In this document: piece after piece, positions 35,704-43,095 of the stretch
Position numbering within the stretch: position 1 is the first letter of the stretch
Layout: each line of letters begins with the position of its first letter
NCBI RefSeq assembly: GCF_002934265.1
Contig: NZ_PTIX01000019.1
Span: 62,001 to 126,000, forward strand
Length of the DNA stretch: 64,000 nucleotides
Direction of reading: 5' to 3'
Source of the DNA: Actinokineospora auranticolor
GTDB lineage: Bacteria; Actinomycetota; Actinomycetes; Mycobacteriales; Pseudonocardiaceae
Translations under genes and position numbers: made by a program
The notes under the pieces: generated by a model
Told to the model about the DNA's origin: nothing
Databases searched by the model: none
The model's input: only the letters and a program-made list of their open reading frames with translations

Positions 35704-35728
35704 AACCGGGGCAATGTCAACCTATGTT
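35699..35728 (+). promoter_or_regulatory. Near-consensus promoter of the HTH/ClpN operon
   Basis: TTGACA (35699-35704), 18-base spacer, TATGTT (35723-35728; fits TAnnnT). Transcription would start about seven bases on, at the ATG at 35735, so the mRNA is probably leaderless; no ribosome site precedes the ATG. Confidence 0.75.
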
Positions 35729-35731
35729 GAC
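35716..35731. promoter_or_regulatory. Operator copy 2, GTCAAC-N4-GTTGAC
   Basis: Same arms as copy 1 with spacer CTAT; centres are 28 bases apart. This copy covers the -10 box and ends three bases before the start codon, so a bound repressor would block RNA polymerase. Confidence 0.75.
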
Positions 35732-35734
35732 GGC

Positions 35735-35944
35735 ATGGTCGAGGCAACGCAGTTGGCCAGCGCCGCGGGCGACCAGGACCCCCAGGTGGGGCTCCGAGCG
35801 GTCGCCGCACTGCGCAAGCTCCTGGAGCAGTTGGAGTCGGTGCAGGTGCGCAGCGCGCGCGTCAACGGATGGTCATGGCAGGAGATCGCGGCCGAGCTCG
35901 GTGTGAGCAGGCAGGCCGTGCACAAGAAACACGGGAGGCAGTGA
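35735..35944 (+). CDS. Small helix-turn-helix protein, likely autorepressor
   Basis: 69 residues. The C-terminal half is a helix-turn-helix: GWSWQEIAAELGVSRQAVHKKHGRQ (residues about 45-69, quoted in part), with the second helix VSRQAVHKKH ending the protein. The N-terminal half is a helical region with LRAVAALRKLLEQLE that could form a dimer interface. It starts inside or just beyond its own predicted promoter and two palindromic operators, so autoregulation is probable. One base separates its stop from the Clp-N gene; this HTH plus Clp-N pairing is frequent in actinobacteria. Confidence 0.85.
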   Translation: MVEATQLASAAGDQDPQVGLRAVAALRKLLEQLESVQVRSARVNGWSWQEIAAELGVSRQAVHKKHGRQ

Positions 35945-35945
35945 C

Positions 35946-36494
35946 ATGTTCGAGCGGTTCACCAAGCAAGCCCGCGTCGCCGTCCGCGACGGCGTGCACA
36001 TCGCCGAGCAGGACCACGCGGCACGCATCGAGCCCGAGCACCTGCTCCTGGGCATGCTCCGCCAAGACGGCACCCCCGCCACCGCGGCGCTGGCACACCA
36101 CGCCGTCACCACCGCCGCGGCCCGCGACGCCATCGCGGCCGTACGCAGGCGCGGCGGCCTCAACGACGCCGACGCCGCCGCGCTGAGCGAGTTCGGCATC
36201 GACGTGGACGCCATCGTCACCGCGGTCGAACAGGCCCACGGCCCAGGAGCCCTGGGGAACGAACCCAAGCGCCCGCGCACCACCCGCCCCCGCTGGCGGG
36301 TACCGATCTCCTCCGATTCCAAGCGTGTCCTGTCCACCAGTCTCCGCGAAGCCCTGGACCTGGGCGACCGGTCGATCGGCGACCACCACCTGCTGCTGGC
36401 GATCCTGACCGTGGGCGGCGTCGCCGCCGACGCCCTCGCCTCCCTCGGCGTCACCCACCACGGCGTCCGCACCTACCTCGCCGCGGCCTCGTAA
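35946..36494 (+). CDS. Clp N-domain (double Clp repeat) protein without ATPase domain
   Basis: 182 residues. Two Clp_N repeats: MFERFTKQARVAV...RIEPEHLLLGMLRQ (about 1-60) and SDSKRVLSTSLREALDLGDRSIGDHHLLLAIL (about 118-165). These domains bind substrates or adaptors in ClpA/ClpC; here no AAA module follows, so the protein could act as an adaptor or decoy for ClpC, or as a stress sensor. The gene is coupled to the HTH gene (one-base gap) and thus to its operators. A linker of about 20 basic/Pro-rich residues joins the repeats. Confidence 0.87.
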   Translation: MFERFTKQARVAVRDGVHIAEQDHAARIEPEHLLLGMLRQDGTPATAALAHHAVTTAAARDAIAAVRRRGGLNDADAAALSEFGIDVDAIVTAVEQAHGPGALGNEPKRPRTTRPRWRVPISSDSKRVLSTSLREALDLGDRSIGDHHLLLAILTVGGVAADALASLGVTHHGVRTYLAAAS

Positions 36495-36797
36495 CCAGGC
36501 CCGGCCCTCGTCGAGGTCAGGCGGGAACGCTCAGGGACGCGGGGGAACGACACCGTTTCAGCTCGCCACCGGCACACCAAAGCGACGGCGACCCGAGGTC
36601 GTCGATCCCAAGGTGTCGATCCCCGCTGCCGGCACAATTTCCGATGCGGCGATGTGCGTGGTCGACTGGCTTGGCCGATCAACCGCGTGCGCACTTACCT
36701 CGCCCAAGCGGCTGCCCACAAGCAGGCACCTCACCTCGGCCAAAAGGCCAAGGTGCGTGGCAGGCACCTGTCTCGGTCAGTCACCTCAGCGCGCGGC
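36495..36797. other. Gene-free spacer after the Clp-N gene
   Basis: About 300 bases. One segment (36683-36711) resembles the last 28 bases of the Clp-N gene and would read VRTYLAQAA against VRTYLAAAS, possibly a decayed partial duplication. Nothing else is recognised. Confidence 0.4.
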
Positions 36798-37160
36798 TCA
36801 CACCTCAATCACCGACAAGATGTTCCCCGCCGGGTCGCGGAACCACGCTATCGGCGGACCGACCGCCCGCATGATCCCCTTCTCGTCCGTGCCCGGGTAC
36901 CGCTCGAACCGGACCCCGAGCGCCACCAGACCGTCCACTGCGGACTCCACGTCCGGCACCGGGAAGTTCAGGATCGTGAACTCGGCGGGCGTGTGGTTCG
37001 GCTTGGGGTACACCAACGTGTCCCGGTCGCCCGCGATGTGCAAGGTGAGCATGCCGTTCGCCTCGGACACGCGGAGCCCGAGGGTGTCGCCGTAGAACTT
37101 CTTCGCGGCCGGGACATCGTCCACAGAGAACCCGCTGAAGGCTTTGGTGTTCGCGAACAT
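36798..37160 (-). CDS. VOC (glyoxalase/dioxygenase fold) protein
   Basis: ATG at 37160 with AAAGGAG upstream gives 120 residues (MFANTKAFSGFSV). A single VOC unit pair: KKFYGDTLGLRVSEANG in the first module and WFRDPAGNILSVIEV at the end, where the Glu in the final strand is the usual metal ligand. Family members include resistance proteins, isomerases and dioxygenases; this one has no neighbour that indicates a substrate. Seventy bases separate it from the ChaA gene upstream. Confidence 0.87.
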   Translation of the reverse strand: MFANTKAFSGFSVDDVPAAKKFYGDTLGLRVSEANGMLTLHIAGDRDTLVYPKPNHTPAEFTILNFPVPDVESAVDGLVALGVRFERYPGTDEKGIMRAVGPPIAWFRDPAGNILSVIEV

Positions 37161-37230
37161 CGCGATCTCCTTTCGTCTTGACCCAGTCTCCTCGTCCCGT
37201 GTCAAGCCCGCACGAAGTTGTCCACAGCCC

Positions 37231-38313
37231 CTATGGGGTGACCGCGAGGAACAGGAACGCGCTGAACAGGGTGAGGTGCACCGAGCCCTGCAGCAGCGTG
37301 GCCCGGCCGGTGACCAGGGTCAGCATGCTCGTCACGACCGTCAGCACCAGCATCACGAGTTCCTTGGCCCCCAACCCGAGCGTCAGCGGGCCGGTCAGCC
37401 AGATCGACGCCACCGCGATGGCGGGGATGGTCAGCCCGATGCTGGCCAAGGCCGACCCGAGCGCCAGGTTGAGGCTCACCTGCAGCCGGTTGCGCAACGC
37501 GGCGCGCACCGCCGCGACCGTCTCCGGGAGGAGGACCAGCAACGCGATGAGGACACCCACGAAGGACACCGGCGCGCCCACCGACTCCACGGCGGATTCC
37601 AGCGTGGGCGACACGGTCTTCGCCAGCCCGACCACCGCGACCAGGCACGCCAGCAGCAGCCCCAGGCTCAGCAGCGCGGTCCGGTTGGCGGGCGCGGCGG
37701 CGTGGTCGTCGTCGCCCGTGCCGTCCTTCGGCAGGAAGTAGTCGCGGTGCCGTACGGTCTGCACGAACACGAAAACCCCGTACAGCACCAGCGACGCCAC
37801 GCCCGCGAACGCCAGTTGCGCCCCCGAGAACGTCGGCCCCGGCGTCGACTCGGTGAACGTCGGCAGCACGAGGCTCAGCGTCACCAGCGCGGTGATCACC
37901 GCCAGCGCCCCGCCGGAGGCGTGCGCGCGGAACTCCTGCACCCGGTGTCGCAGCGAGCCGAGCAGCAGCGCCAGCCCGACGATCCCGTTGGTGGTGATCA
38001 TGATCGCGGCGAACACCGTGTCCCGCGCCAGCGACGACGCCTTCGCGCCGCCCGACGCCATCAGCGTGACGATCAGCGCCACCTCGATCACGGTCACCGC
38101 GATCGCCAGGATCAGCGTGCCGAAGGGCTCACCGACGCGGTGCGCGACCACCTCGGCGTGGTGCACCGCGGCGGTGACCGCGCCCGCGAGCCCGAGGCAG
38201 ACCAGTATCAGCAGCACGGTCCCCAGGTCGCGGCCGTAGGACATGAGCAGCACTACCAACGCGATCGGTGGGACGGCCAGACTCCAGCGGGGAAGGGCGA
38301 GGGCGGTGGTCAT
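37231..38313 (-). CDS. chaA: ChaA-type Ca2+(Na+)/H+ antiporter
   Basis: 360 residues with about eleven hydrophobic segments. Two inverted halves carry the CaCA alpha-repeat motifs: EPFGTLILAIAVTVIEVALI with the conserved Glu in the first half, and LPETVAAVRAALRNRLQVSLNLALGSALASIGLT in the second. An internal hydrophilic loop (GTGDDDHAAAP) separates the halves. Membrane exchange of calcium or sodium for protons. Nine bases downstream of the YczE-like gene, so likely one operon. Confidence 0.88.
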   Translation of the reverse strand: MTTALALPRWSLAVPPIALVVLLMSYGRDLGTVLLILVCLGLAGAVTAAVHHAEVVAHRVGEPFGTLILAIAVTVIEVALIVTLMASGGAKASSLARDTVFAAIMITTNGIVGLALLLGSLRHRVQEFRAHASGGALAVITALVTLSLVLPTFTESTPGPTFSGAQLAFAGVASLVLYGVFVFVQTVRHRDYFLPKDGTGDDDHAAAPANRTALLSLGLLLACLVAVVGLAKTVSPTLESAVESVGAPVSFVGVLIALLVLLPETVAAVRAALRNRLQVSLNLALGSALASIGLTIPAIAVASIWLTGPLTLGLGAKELVMLVLTVVTSMLTLVTGRATLLQGSVHLTLFSAFLFLAVTP

Positions 38314-38322
38314 ACACCGACC

Positions 38323-38988
38323 CTAATGTCCGGTTCGCGCCCCGCCACCCGCGCCGACGTCGCCCTCGACCCGTGGCCGCCAGGTCACGAACGGCAGGAA
38401 CGCCTGCGCCAGCGGCCCGATCCCCAAGGCGTACAACACGGTTCCCACGCCGACGGTGCCGCCGAGCAGCCACCCGACCACGAGCACCGTGACCTCGATC
38501 GCGGTCCGCACCCAGCGGATCGCCCACCCGGTCCGGCCGGAGACGCCAGTCATCAACCCGTCGCGCGGTCCGGGGCCGAGGCGGACCCCGATGTAAGCGG
38601 CCGTCGCGAGCCCGTTGAGCACCACACCGCTTACCAAGAGCACCAAACGCACTACGAGGTTGTCCGGCGTCGGTAAGACCGCCAACGTCAGGTCTACCGA
38701 CCCGGCGACGATCACCACGTTGGCCACCGTGCCCACACCGAGCTTCTGCTTGATCGGGATCCAGCACAGCAGCACGGTGACGCTCGTCAACGCGGTGACG
38801 ATGCCGAAGCTCCACCCGGTGATCTTGTGCAGCGCCTCGTGCAGCACGTCCCACGGCGCGAGCCCCAGCGCCGCCTCGATCTGCATGCCGACGCTCACGC
38901 CGTAGAGCGCGAGGCCCGCCGTCAACTGGGTCAGCCGTCTGCCGGGGCTGAGGCGAACGGGAACTGGGTGCAACATTGGACCGGCCAT
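38323..38988 (-). CDS. yczE: YczE/YyaS/YitT family membrane protein
   Basis: 221 residues, about five hydrophobic segments. The blocks GLAPWDVLHEALHKITGWSFG and IGVRLGPGPRDGLMTGVSGRTGW are characteristic of YczE-like integral membrane proteins. Function is not established; transport is suspected. It is divergent from a MocR-type regulator, the same pairing as yczE with its regulator yczR in other bacteria, and the 48-base gap contains a perfect palindrome. ChaA follows nine bases later. Confidence 0.85.
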   Translation of the reverse strand: MAGPMLHPVPVRLSPGRRLTQLTAGLALYGVSVGMQIEAALGLAPWDVLHEALHKITGWSFGIVTALTSVTVLLCWIPIKQKLGVGTVANVVIVAGSVDLTLAVLPTPDNLVVRLVLLVSGVVLNGLATAAYIGVRLGPGPRDGLMTGVSGRTGWAIRWVRTAIEVTVLVVGWLLGGTVGVGTVLYALGIGPLAQAFLPFVTWRPRVEGDVGAGGGARTGH

Positions 38989-39007
38989 GCCCCTATCGTC
39001 ACCCGGG

Positions 39008-39031
39008 ATTGGCTTTCAATCGACAGCCAAT
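39008..39031. promoter_or_regulatory. Operator in the yczE/yczR divergent gap
   Basis: ATTGGCT (39008-39014) and AGCCAAT (39025-39031) form a perfect 7-base inverted repeat with a 10-base spacer; a further ATTGGC direct half-site lies at 39040-39045, over the start of the regulator gene. Such mixed inverted/direct repeats are usual for MocR regulators. Likely controls both genes. Confidence 0.7.
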
Positions 39032-39036
39032 CTGCA

Positions 39037-40491
39037 ATGATTGGCCTCATGATTCCCCTGGCTGGACGAGTCTCTGGTGGCCGATTGGTCAGCCTGCTGG
39101 GCCAGTGGCGGGATCAAGGCGGCCGACAGGGCTCCGCCGCCCTCGCCGCGGGCATCCGCCTGCTGATGTTCGACGGCCAGCTCCCACCGGGCACCACGCT
39201 GCCCGCCGAACGCGAACTGGCCGCCGCCCTCGGCGTGAGCCGGACGCTGGTCGCCGCCGCCTGGGACCTGCTGCGCGACGACGGCCTGATCGTCAGCAGG
39301 CGCGGCTCCGGCTCCCGCACGACCCTCCCCGCCGCGCCCCCGCACACACCCTTCCCCGAACGCAACCAGCCGATCGACTTCGCCACCGCGGCCCCGGCAG
39401 CGCTACCCGGCGTCGGATTGGCCGTAGACGCCGTCCGGGGTGCCTTCGCACTGGAACTGGCCGGACACGGCTACCTGGGCTTCGGTCTGGACGTTCTCCG
39501 CGAACGCCTGGCCGCGCGCTTCACCGTCCGAGGACTGCCGACCACCCCGGACCAGATCCTGGTCGTCAACGGCGCCCACCACGGCCTCGCGCTCGTCCTC
39601 AGCGCCATGACCGGCCCCGGCGACCGTGTGCTCGTAGAGCAGCCCACCTACACAAACGCTCTCGAGACCATCCGCGCCGCGCACGTCACCCCCGTGCCGG
39701 TCACCATGCCGGAGGAGGGGTGGGACCTGGACGGCATGGAGGCCGTCCTGCGCCAAGCCGCGCCCCGGTTGGCCTACCTCATCGTGGACTTCCACAACCC
39801 GACCGGACGCCGTCTCGACGCCCCCGGCCGTGAACGCTTGGCCGCGCTACTACGGCGCGCACGCACCCACGCGGTCGTAGACGAAACCCTGGTCGAACTG
39901 GACCTCGACGGCGACCCCCTCGACGGCCCACCCCCCATGGCCGCTTTCGCGCCCAACCAGGTCATCACCGTCGGCTCGGCCAGCAAATCCCACTGGGGCG
40001 GGCTGCGGCTGGGGTGGGTCCGGGCGACCGAAGAGGTCATCGGCAGGCTCGCCGCCTCCCGCCGCGCCTTCGACCTCGGCTCGCCGGTCTTCGAACAGCT
40101 GGTGCTCGCCGAGCTCTACGCCGACCCCGAGCCGATGCTGCGGCAGCGCCGCGCGGAGATGGCGCACACCAGGTCCGTGCTGGTCGACGCCGTGCGCGCG
40201 CACTGCCCGGACTGGACGTTCGAGGTGCCGCGCGGCGGGCTGAGCCTGTGGTGCGGGCTGCCCGCGCCGATCGGCACGCGGATCGCGGTCGCCGCGCAGA
40301 ACGTGGGGGTCCGGGTGGCGCCCGCGGCCCGGTTCAGCGTGCACGGCGGGCTGGAGCGCAGGCTGCGGCTGCCGTTCACGTTGCCGCCGCCGCTGCTCGT
40401 GGAGGGCGTGCGGAGGGTCGCGGGCGTGGCCGCCGGGGTCACCGGATCGTCTGGAACGCTCGGTTCCGACGGTCTAATCCCGGTCGCCTAG
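39037..40491 (+). CDS. yczR: MocR-type GntR/aminotransferase-like regulator (YczR-like)
   Basis: ATG at 39037 gives 484 residues; ATG at 39049 is an equal alternative and neither has a ribosome site. N-terminal winged helix (about 15-90): LAAGIRLLMFDGQLPPGTTLPAERELAAALGVSRTLV. C-terminal fold type I aminotransferase domain (about 110-460) with VDFHNPTGRRL and the PLP lysine in GSASKSHWGGLRLGW. MocR proteins bind PLP and control nearby genes rather than transaminate. The divergent yczE gene and the palindrome between them point to it as target; autoregulation is likely. Confidence 0.9.
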   Translation: MIGLMIPLAGRVSGGRLVSLLGQWRDQGGRQGSAALAAGIRLLMFDGQLPPGTTLPAERELAAALGVSRTLVAAAWDLLRDDGLIVSRRGSGSRTTLPAAPPHTPFPERNQPIDFATAAPAALPGVGLAVDAVRGAFALELAGHGYLGFGLDVLRERLAARFTVRGLPTTPDQILVVNGAHHGLALVLSAMTGPGDRVLVEQPTYTNALETIRAAHVTPVPVTMPEEGWDLDGMEAVLRQAAPRLAYLIVDFHNPTGRRLDAPGRERLAALLRRARTHAVVDETLVELDLDGDPLDGPPPMAAFAPNQVITVGSASKSHWGGLRLGWVRATEEVIGRLAASRRAFDLGSPVFEQLVLAELYADPEPMLRQRRAEMAHTRSVLVDAVRAHCPDWTFEVPRGGLSLWCGLPAPIGTRIAVAAQNVGVRVAPAARFSVHGGLERRLRLPFTLPPPLLVEGVRRVAGVAAGVTGSSGTLGSDGLIPVA

Positions 40492-40525
40492 CTGGCTTTA
40501 CCGGTTCCGAGGCGGTAGAAAGCCA

Positions 40526-40572
40526 GTGCGCTGGATGGCGTAGAGGTTTGGACCTTTCGCCACCCAGCGCAC
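40526..40572 (+). terminator. Hairpin after the MocR gene
   Basis: Arms 40526-40540 and 40558-40572 pair over 14 of 15 positions with a 17-base loop, 35 bases after the stop. Confidence 0.6.
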
Positions 40573-40644
40573 GTCGGCCTCGGCGTGCCACCCCGCGCGC
40601 CGGCACAGCCCCTCGTTGTGCCGACCGGGTGGACCGAGGGGGAG

Positions 40645-40677
40645 CCCCGGCGCCGCGGGGGCATCGCGGCGCCGGGG
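40645..40677. terminator. Strong GC hairpin in the convergent spacer
   Basis: Perfect 13-base arms (40645-40657, 40665-40677), 7-base loop; may end the - strand gene at 40813 or both transcripts. Confidence 0.65.
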
Positions 40678-40812
40678 CCAGGTCCCGATCAGACCGGGCG
40701 CGGTCGGCTGATCGGGGTGGGGGAATGGCTCAAAGGGGTATCAGCGCACCTGGGTGCGGTTGTCCGGCGCAAACTGGCCGGTGTGCGGGCACAGTGGTCC
40801 CGCGGAACCCGG

Positions 40813-41664
40813 TCAGTCGGGTGTCGACGTGGGCAGCCCGGCCTCATGACCGGGTGGCTCGACCGCTCTGTCCCCGGCCGCGCCGAGCGCGAGGGGCGGG
40901 ATGAGCCGGTGGCGGCCCGTCATCGCGCCGGAGAAGGCGCGCGCGTTGCCGCTGTTGTCGTGCGTGGGCGACGCGGTGCTCGCAGAGGTCGCCGGGCAGA
41001 CGGGTGCGGACGGTGCGGTGGGCGATTTCGGTGCCTTTTCCGTACCTGCCTGCGGACCGTCGTCGGGGACGGTCGACGGCACGGATGGGGCTACCTGCTC
41101 GGGCACCGTCAGGTTGGGTCTTTGGGGCGTCGGGGGGACCGTGCGCGGTGCTTTGGCCACTACGGCCTGCCGGACGTGCTTGACCGGCTGCTCGACCTTG
41201 GGCTCGGGTGCCGGGACCGGCTGGGGCTCGGGCACCTCGACGACGGGAACGACTTCGAGGACTACCTCGACGACTGGGACCGCGTTGTGCACTGACGCCG
41301 ACGCGGGCCCGCTGTTGGTCCCGTGGGCCGCTGACTGCTCCGGAGCCGCCTGCATGGTCGCTGCGGCGGGCGATGGCCCGGCGAGCGTGTAGACAGGCTC
41401 TGAGTGCGTTGTGGGTACCAGGTTGTGGATAGCGCTAACCGTGACCGCAGTGACCTTGATGAGCCGGTTGGTCGTAGTACCGACAAGTTCTGCCTGTGCG
41501 ACTACGGCGCTGTCTTGGACCACTGGAATGGGCTGGGTGGTGATGCCGGTGTCGGCGGACGCGGAGTCCGCGGTCAGCACCCCGATCACCCACGCGACCA
41601 CCACCAGCCCGGCGGTGACGGCGAACCGGAGCAGCAGGCGCGACGCGTTCGATGTCCGTGCCAC
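40813..41664 (-). CDS. Secreted Pro/Val-rich protein of unknown function
   Basis: GTG at 41664 gives 283 residues. The N-terminus RLLLRFAVTAGLVVVAWVIGVL (in part) ending DSASAD is a signal peptide with cleavage near residue 36. The mature region has no family; the centre is Val/Pro/Glu-rich (VPVVEVVLEVVPVVEVPEPQPVPAPEP, partial) followed by basic and Ser/Thr/Pro-rich low-complexity sequence. Overlapping + strand frames exist, but the signal peptide and high third-position GC support this strand. Divergent from the subtilisin-like protease; no operon partner. Confidence 0.6.
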   Translation of the reverse strand: MARTSNASRLLLRFAVTAGLVVVAWVIGVLTADSASADTGITTQPIPVVQDSAVVAQAELVGTTTNRLIKVTAVTVSAIHNLVPTTHSEPVYTLAGPSPAAATMQAAPEQSAAHGTNSGPASASVHNAVPVVEVVLEVVPVVEVPEPQPVPAPEPKVEQPVKHVRQAVVAKAPRTVPPTPQRPNLTVPEQVAPSVPSTVPDDGPQAGTEKAPKSPTAPSAPVCPATSASTASPTHDNSGNARAFSGAMTGRHRLIPPLALGAAGDRAVEPPGHEAGLPTSTPD

Positions 41665-41832
41665 GTTCTCACCGCCATCCCGGTTACCTCGTCGAGCCGC
41701 CACCGACCGGTGTGACCAGGCCACTATCCAGGACCCGGCCACCCTTGCGCACCCTAACCGCGTGTGTTCCACCCGGAAAGACGGCGCTCGGTGCCGCGTG
41801 AGTAGGCACCACCATGACGATGATCACCGTGT

Positions 41833-43095
41833 GTGGAAACCGCTGGACCGGGTGATTCTGTTGCCGCTTCCGAGCGAGTGCGCGCGCACGGCGCCACGGT
41901 GTCCGTTGTGCACACCGATGAAGCGCTCGGCCGGACGAGTCCACTGTCCCCTCTGGCCGATCGCCACCCGGACCTCCTCCTGCACGACAACGGTGGCAAC
42001 GGCGAGTGCCTGGTCCGTCGCGGCCAACTGGTCGTACCGCGCGCGGACCTGCCCGCCGCGGTGCGCGCGCTCGACCGCTGGATCGAATCCGTAGACCCCG
42101 CCGAGCACGCCACGCTGCGGTTGCGCGCGGGCGTCGACTGCGTCGAAGTGGCCGCGGACATGGCCGACCGCGTCCCGGTGTCGGTCAACCACGTCCACAC
42201 CGTCATGGAGGGCTCGCCGATCCTGCACGGCACCGGTAGGAGCCCTGTACCCGTACCGCTGCCACCGGAGCCACCGCGCGAAGTGTGGTCACGGCCCGCG
42301 ACCGTCCTCATGCTCGACACCGGTCTCGACCCGCACCCGTGGTTCGTGGGCCGTCCGTGGTTCGGCCAGTGGGGTCTCGAGGTGCTGGACGCCGACGGTG
42401 ACGGGGTGACCGACCGCCAGGCGGGCCACGGCACGTTCGTCGCGGGCGTCCTCCTGCGACACGCCCCGGGCGTCACGCTGCGCCAGCACCCCGTGCTGTC
42501 GTCCCACGGGTTGACCGATGACCGCACGGTCGCGAGCACGTTGCGACGTGCACGTTTCCTCGCGGCGGCCAGGGGAGAGCGGATCGACGTCCTCCTGCTG
42601 ACCGCCGGGTGCCACACCGTCGACGACCGTTGCCCAACGATCCTCAGCCGCGAACTGGCCCACTGGCCGACGGCGGTCGCGGCCGCGGGCAACTTCGGCA
42701 CCACGCGCCCCTTCTGGCCCGCCGCCCTGCCGGGGGTCGTCGCGGTGGGCGCATTGTGTCCCGATGGCACGGTGGCTCCCTTCAGCAACGGGGGTTCCTG
42801 GGTCGACCGGTACGCACCAGGGGTGGACGTCGTCAGCTCGCACGTGCGCGTCGAGGGTGACCGGCGGGTCCACGGCGCGGCCCGGTGGAGCGGCACGTCG
42901 TTCGCCGCGCCCCGGGTCGCCGCCGAGTTGGCCCGCTCAGCCGCCGAAGGCGACGAAGCCGAGGTCGCCGTTGGCCAGTTGTGCCGCGGCGAGGGCGGCA
43001 CCCGGGTCGAGGCCGTCGGCGAGGTGGTCGTGCAGGTCCCGGACCAGGCGGGCGCAGCGCGCGTCGGGCACCGGGAGGGTGCTCGCCACGACTGA
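41833..43095 (+). CDS. Subtilisin-like serine protease (S8) without signal peptide
   Basis: GTG at 41833 gives 420 residues. Catalytic triad Asp162 (LMLDTGLD), His199 (AGHGTFVAGV) and Ser356 (SGTSFAAP), with the oxyanion Asn in AAAGNFGT. The first 140 residues are not a normal I9 propeptide and there is no signal peptide, so it probably acts in the cytoplasm. The subtilase fold is complete by about residue 368; residues 369-420 lie antisense to the last 159 bases of the TPR-CHAT gene. Convergent with the sigma/CHAT operon, a context suggesting a shared protease pathway (inference). Confidence 0.87.
   Translation: METAGPGDSVAASERVRAHGATVSVVHTDEALGRTSPLSPLADRHPDLLLHDNGGNGECLVRRGQLVVPRADLPAAVRALDRWIESVDPAEHATLRLRAGVDCVEVAADMADRVPVSVNHVHTVMEGSPILHGTGRSPVPVPLPPEPPREVWSRPATVLMLDTGLDPHPWFVGRPWFGQWGLEVLDADGDGVTDRQAGHGTFVAGVLLRHAPGVTLRQHPVLSSHGLTDDRTVASTLRRARFLAAARGERIDVLLLTAGCHTVDDRCPTILSRELAHWPTAVAAAGNFGTTRPFWPAALPGVVAVGALCPDGTVAPFSNGGSWVDRYAPGVDVVSSHVRVEGDRRVHGAARWSGTSFAAPRVAAELARSAAEGDEAEVAVGQLCRGEGGTRVEAVGEVVVQVPDQAGAARVGHREGARHD

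Larger units (their letters stand above)
40492..40812. other. Gene-free convergent spacer with two hairpins
   Basis: About 320 bases. Holds the hairpins listed at 40526 and 40645 and otherwise nothing recognised. Confidence 0.5.

Noticed and set aside
37144-38676. 510-residue + strand frame across the ChaA and YczE region
   Set aside because: The - strand shows clear membrane-protein families; the + frame is Arg/Gln/His low-complexity.
41814-41855. 13-codon frame overlapping the subtilase start
   Set aside because: Weak ribosome site and no conservation evidence; probably chance.
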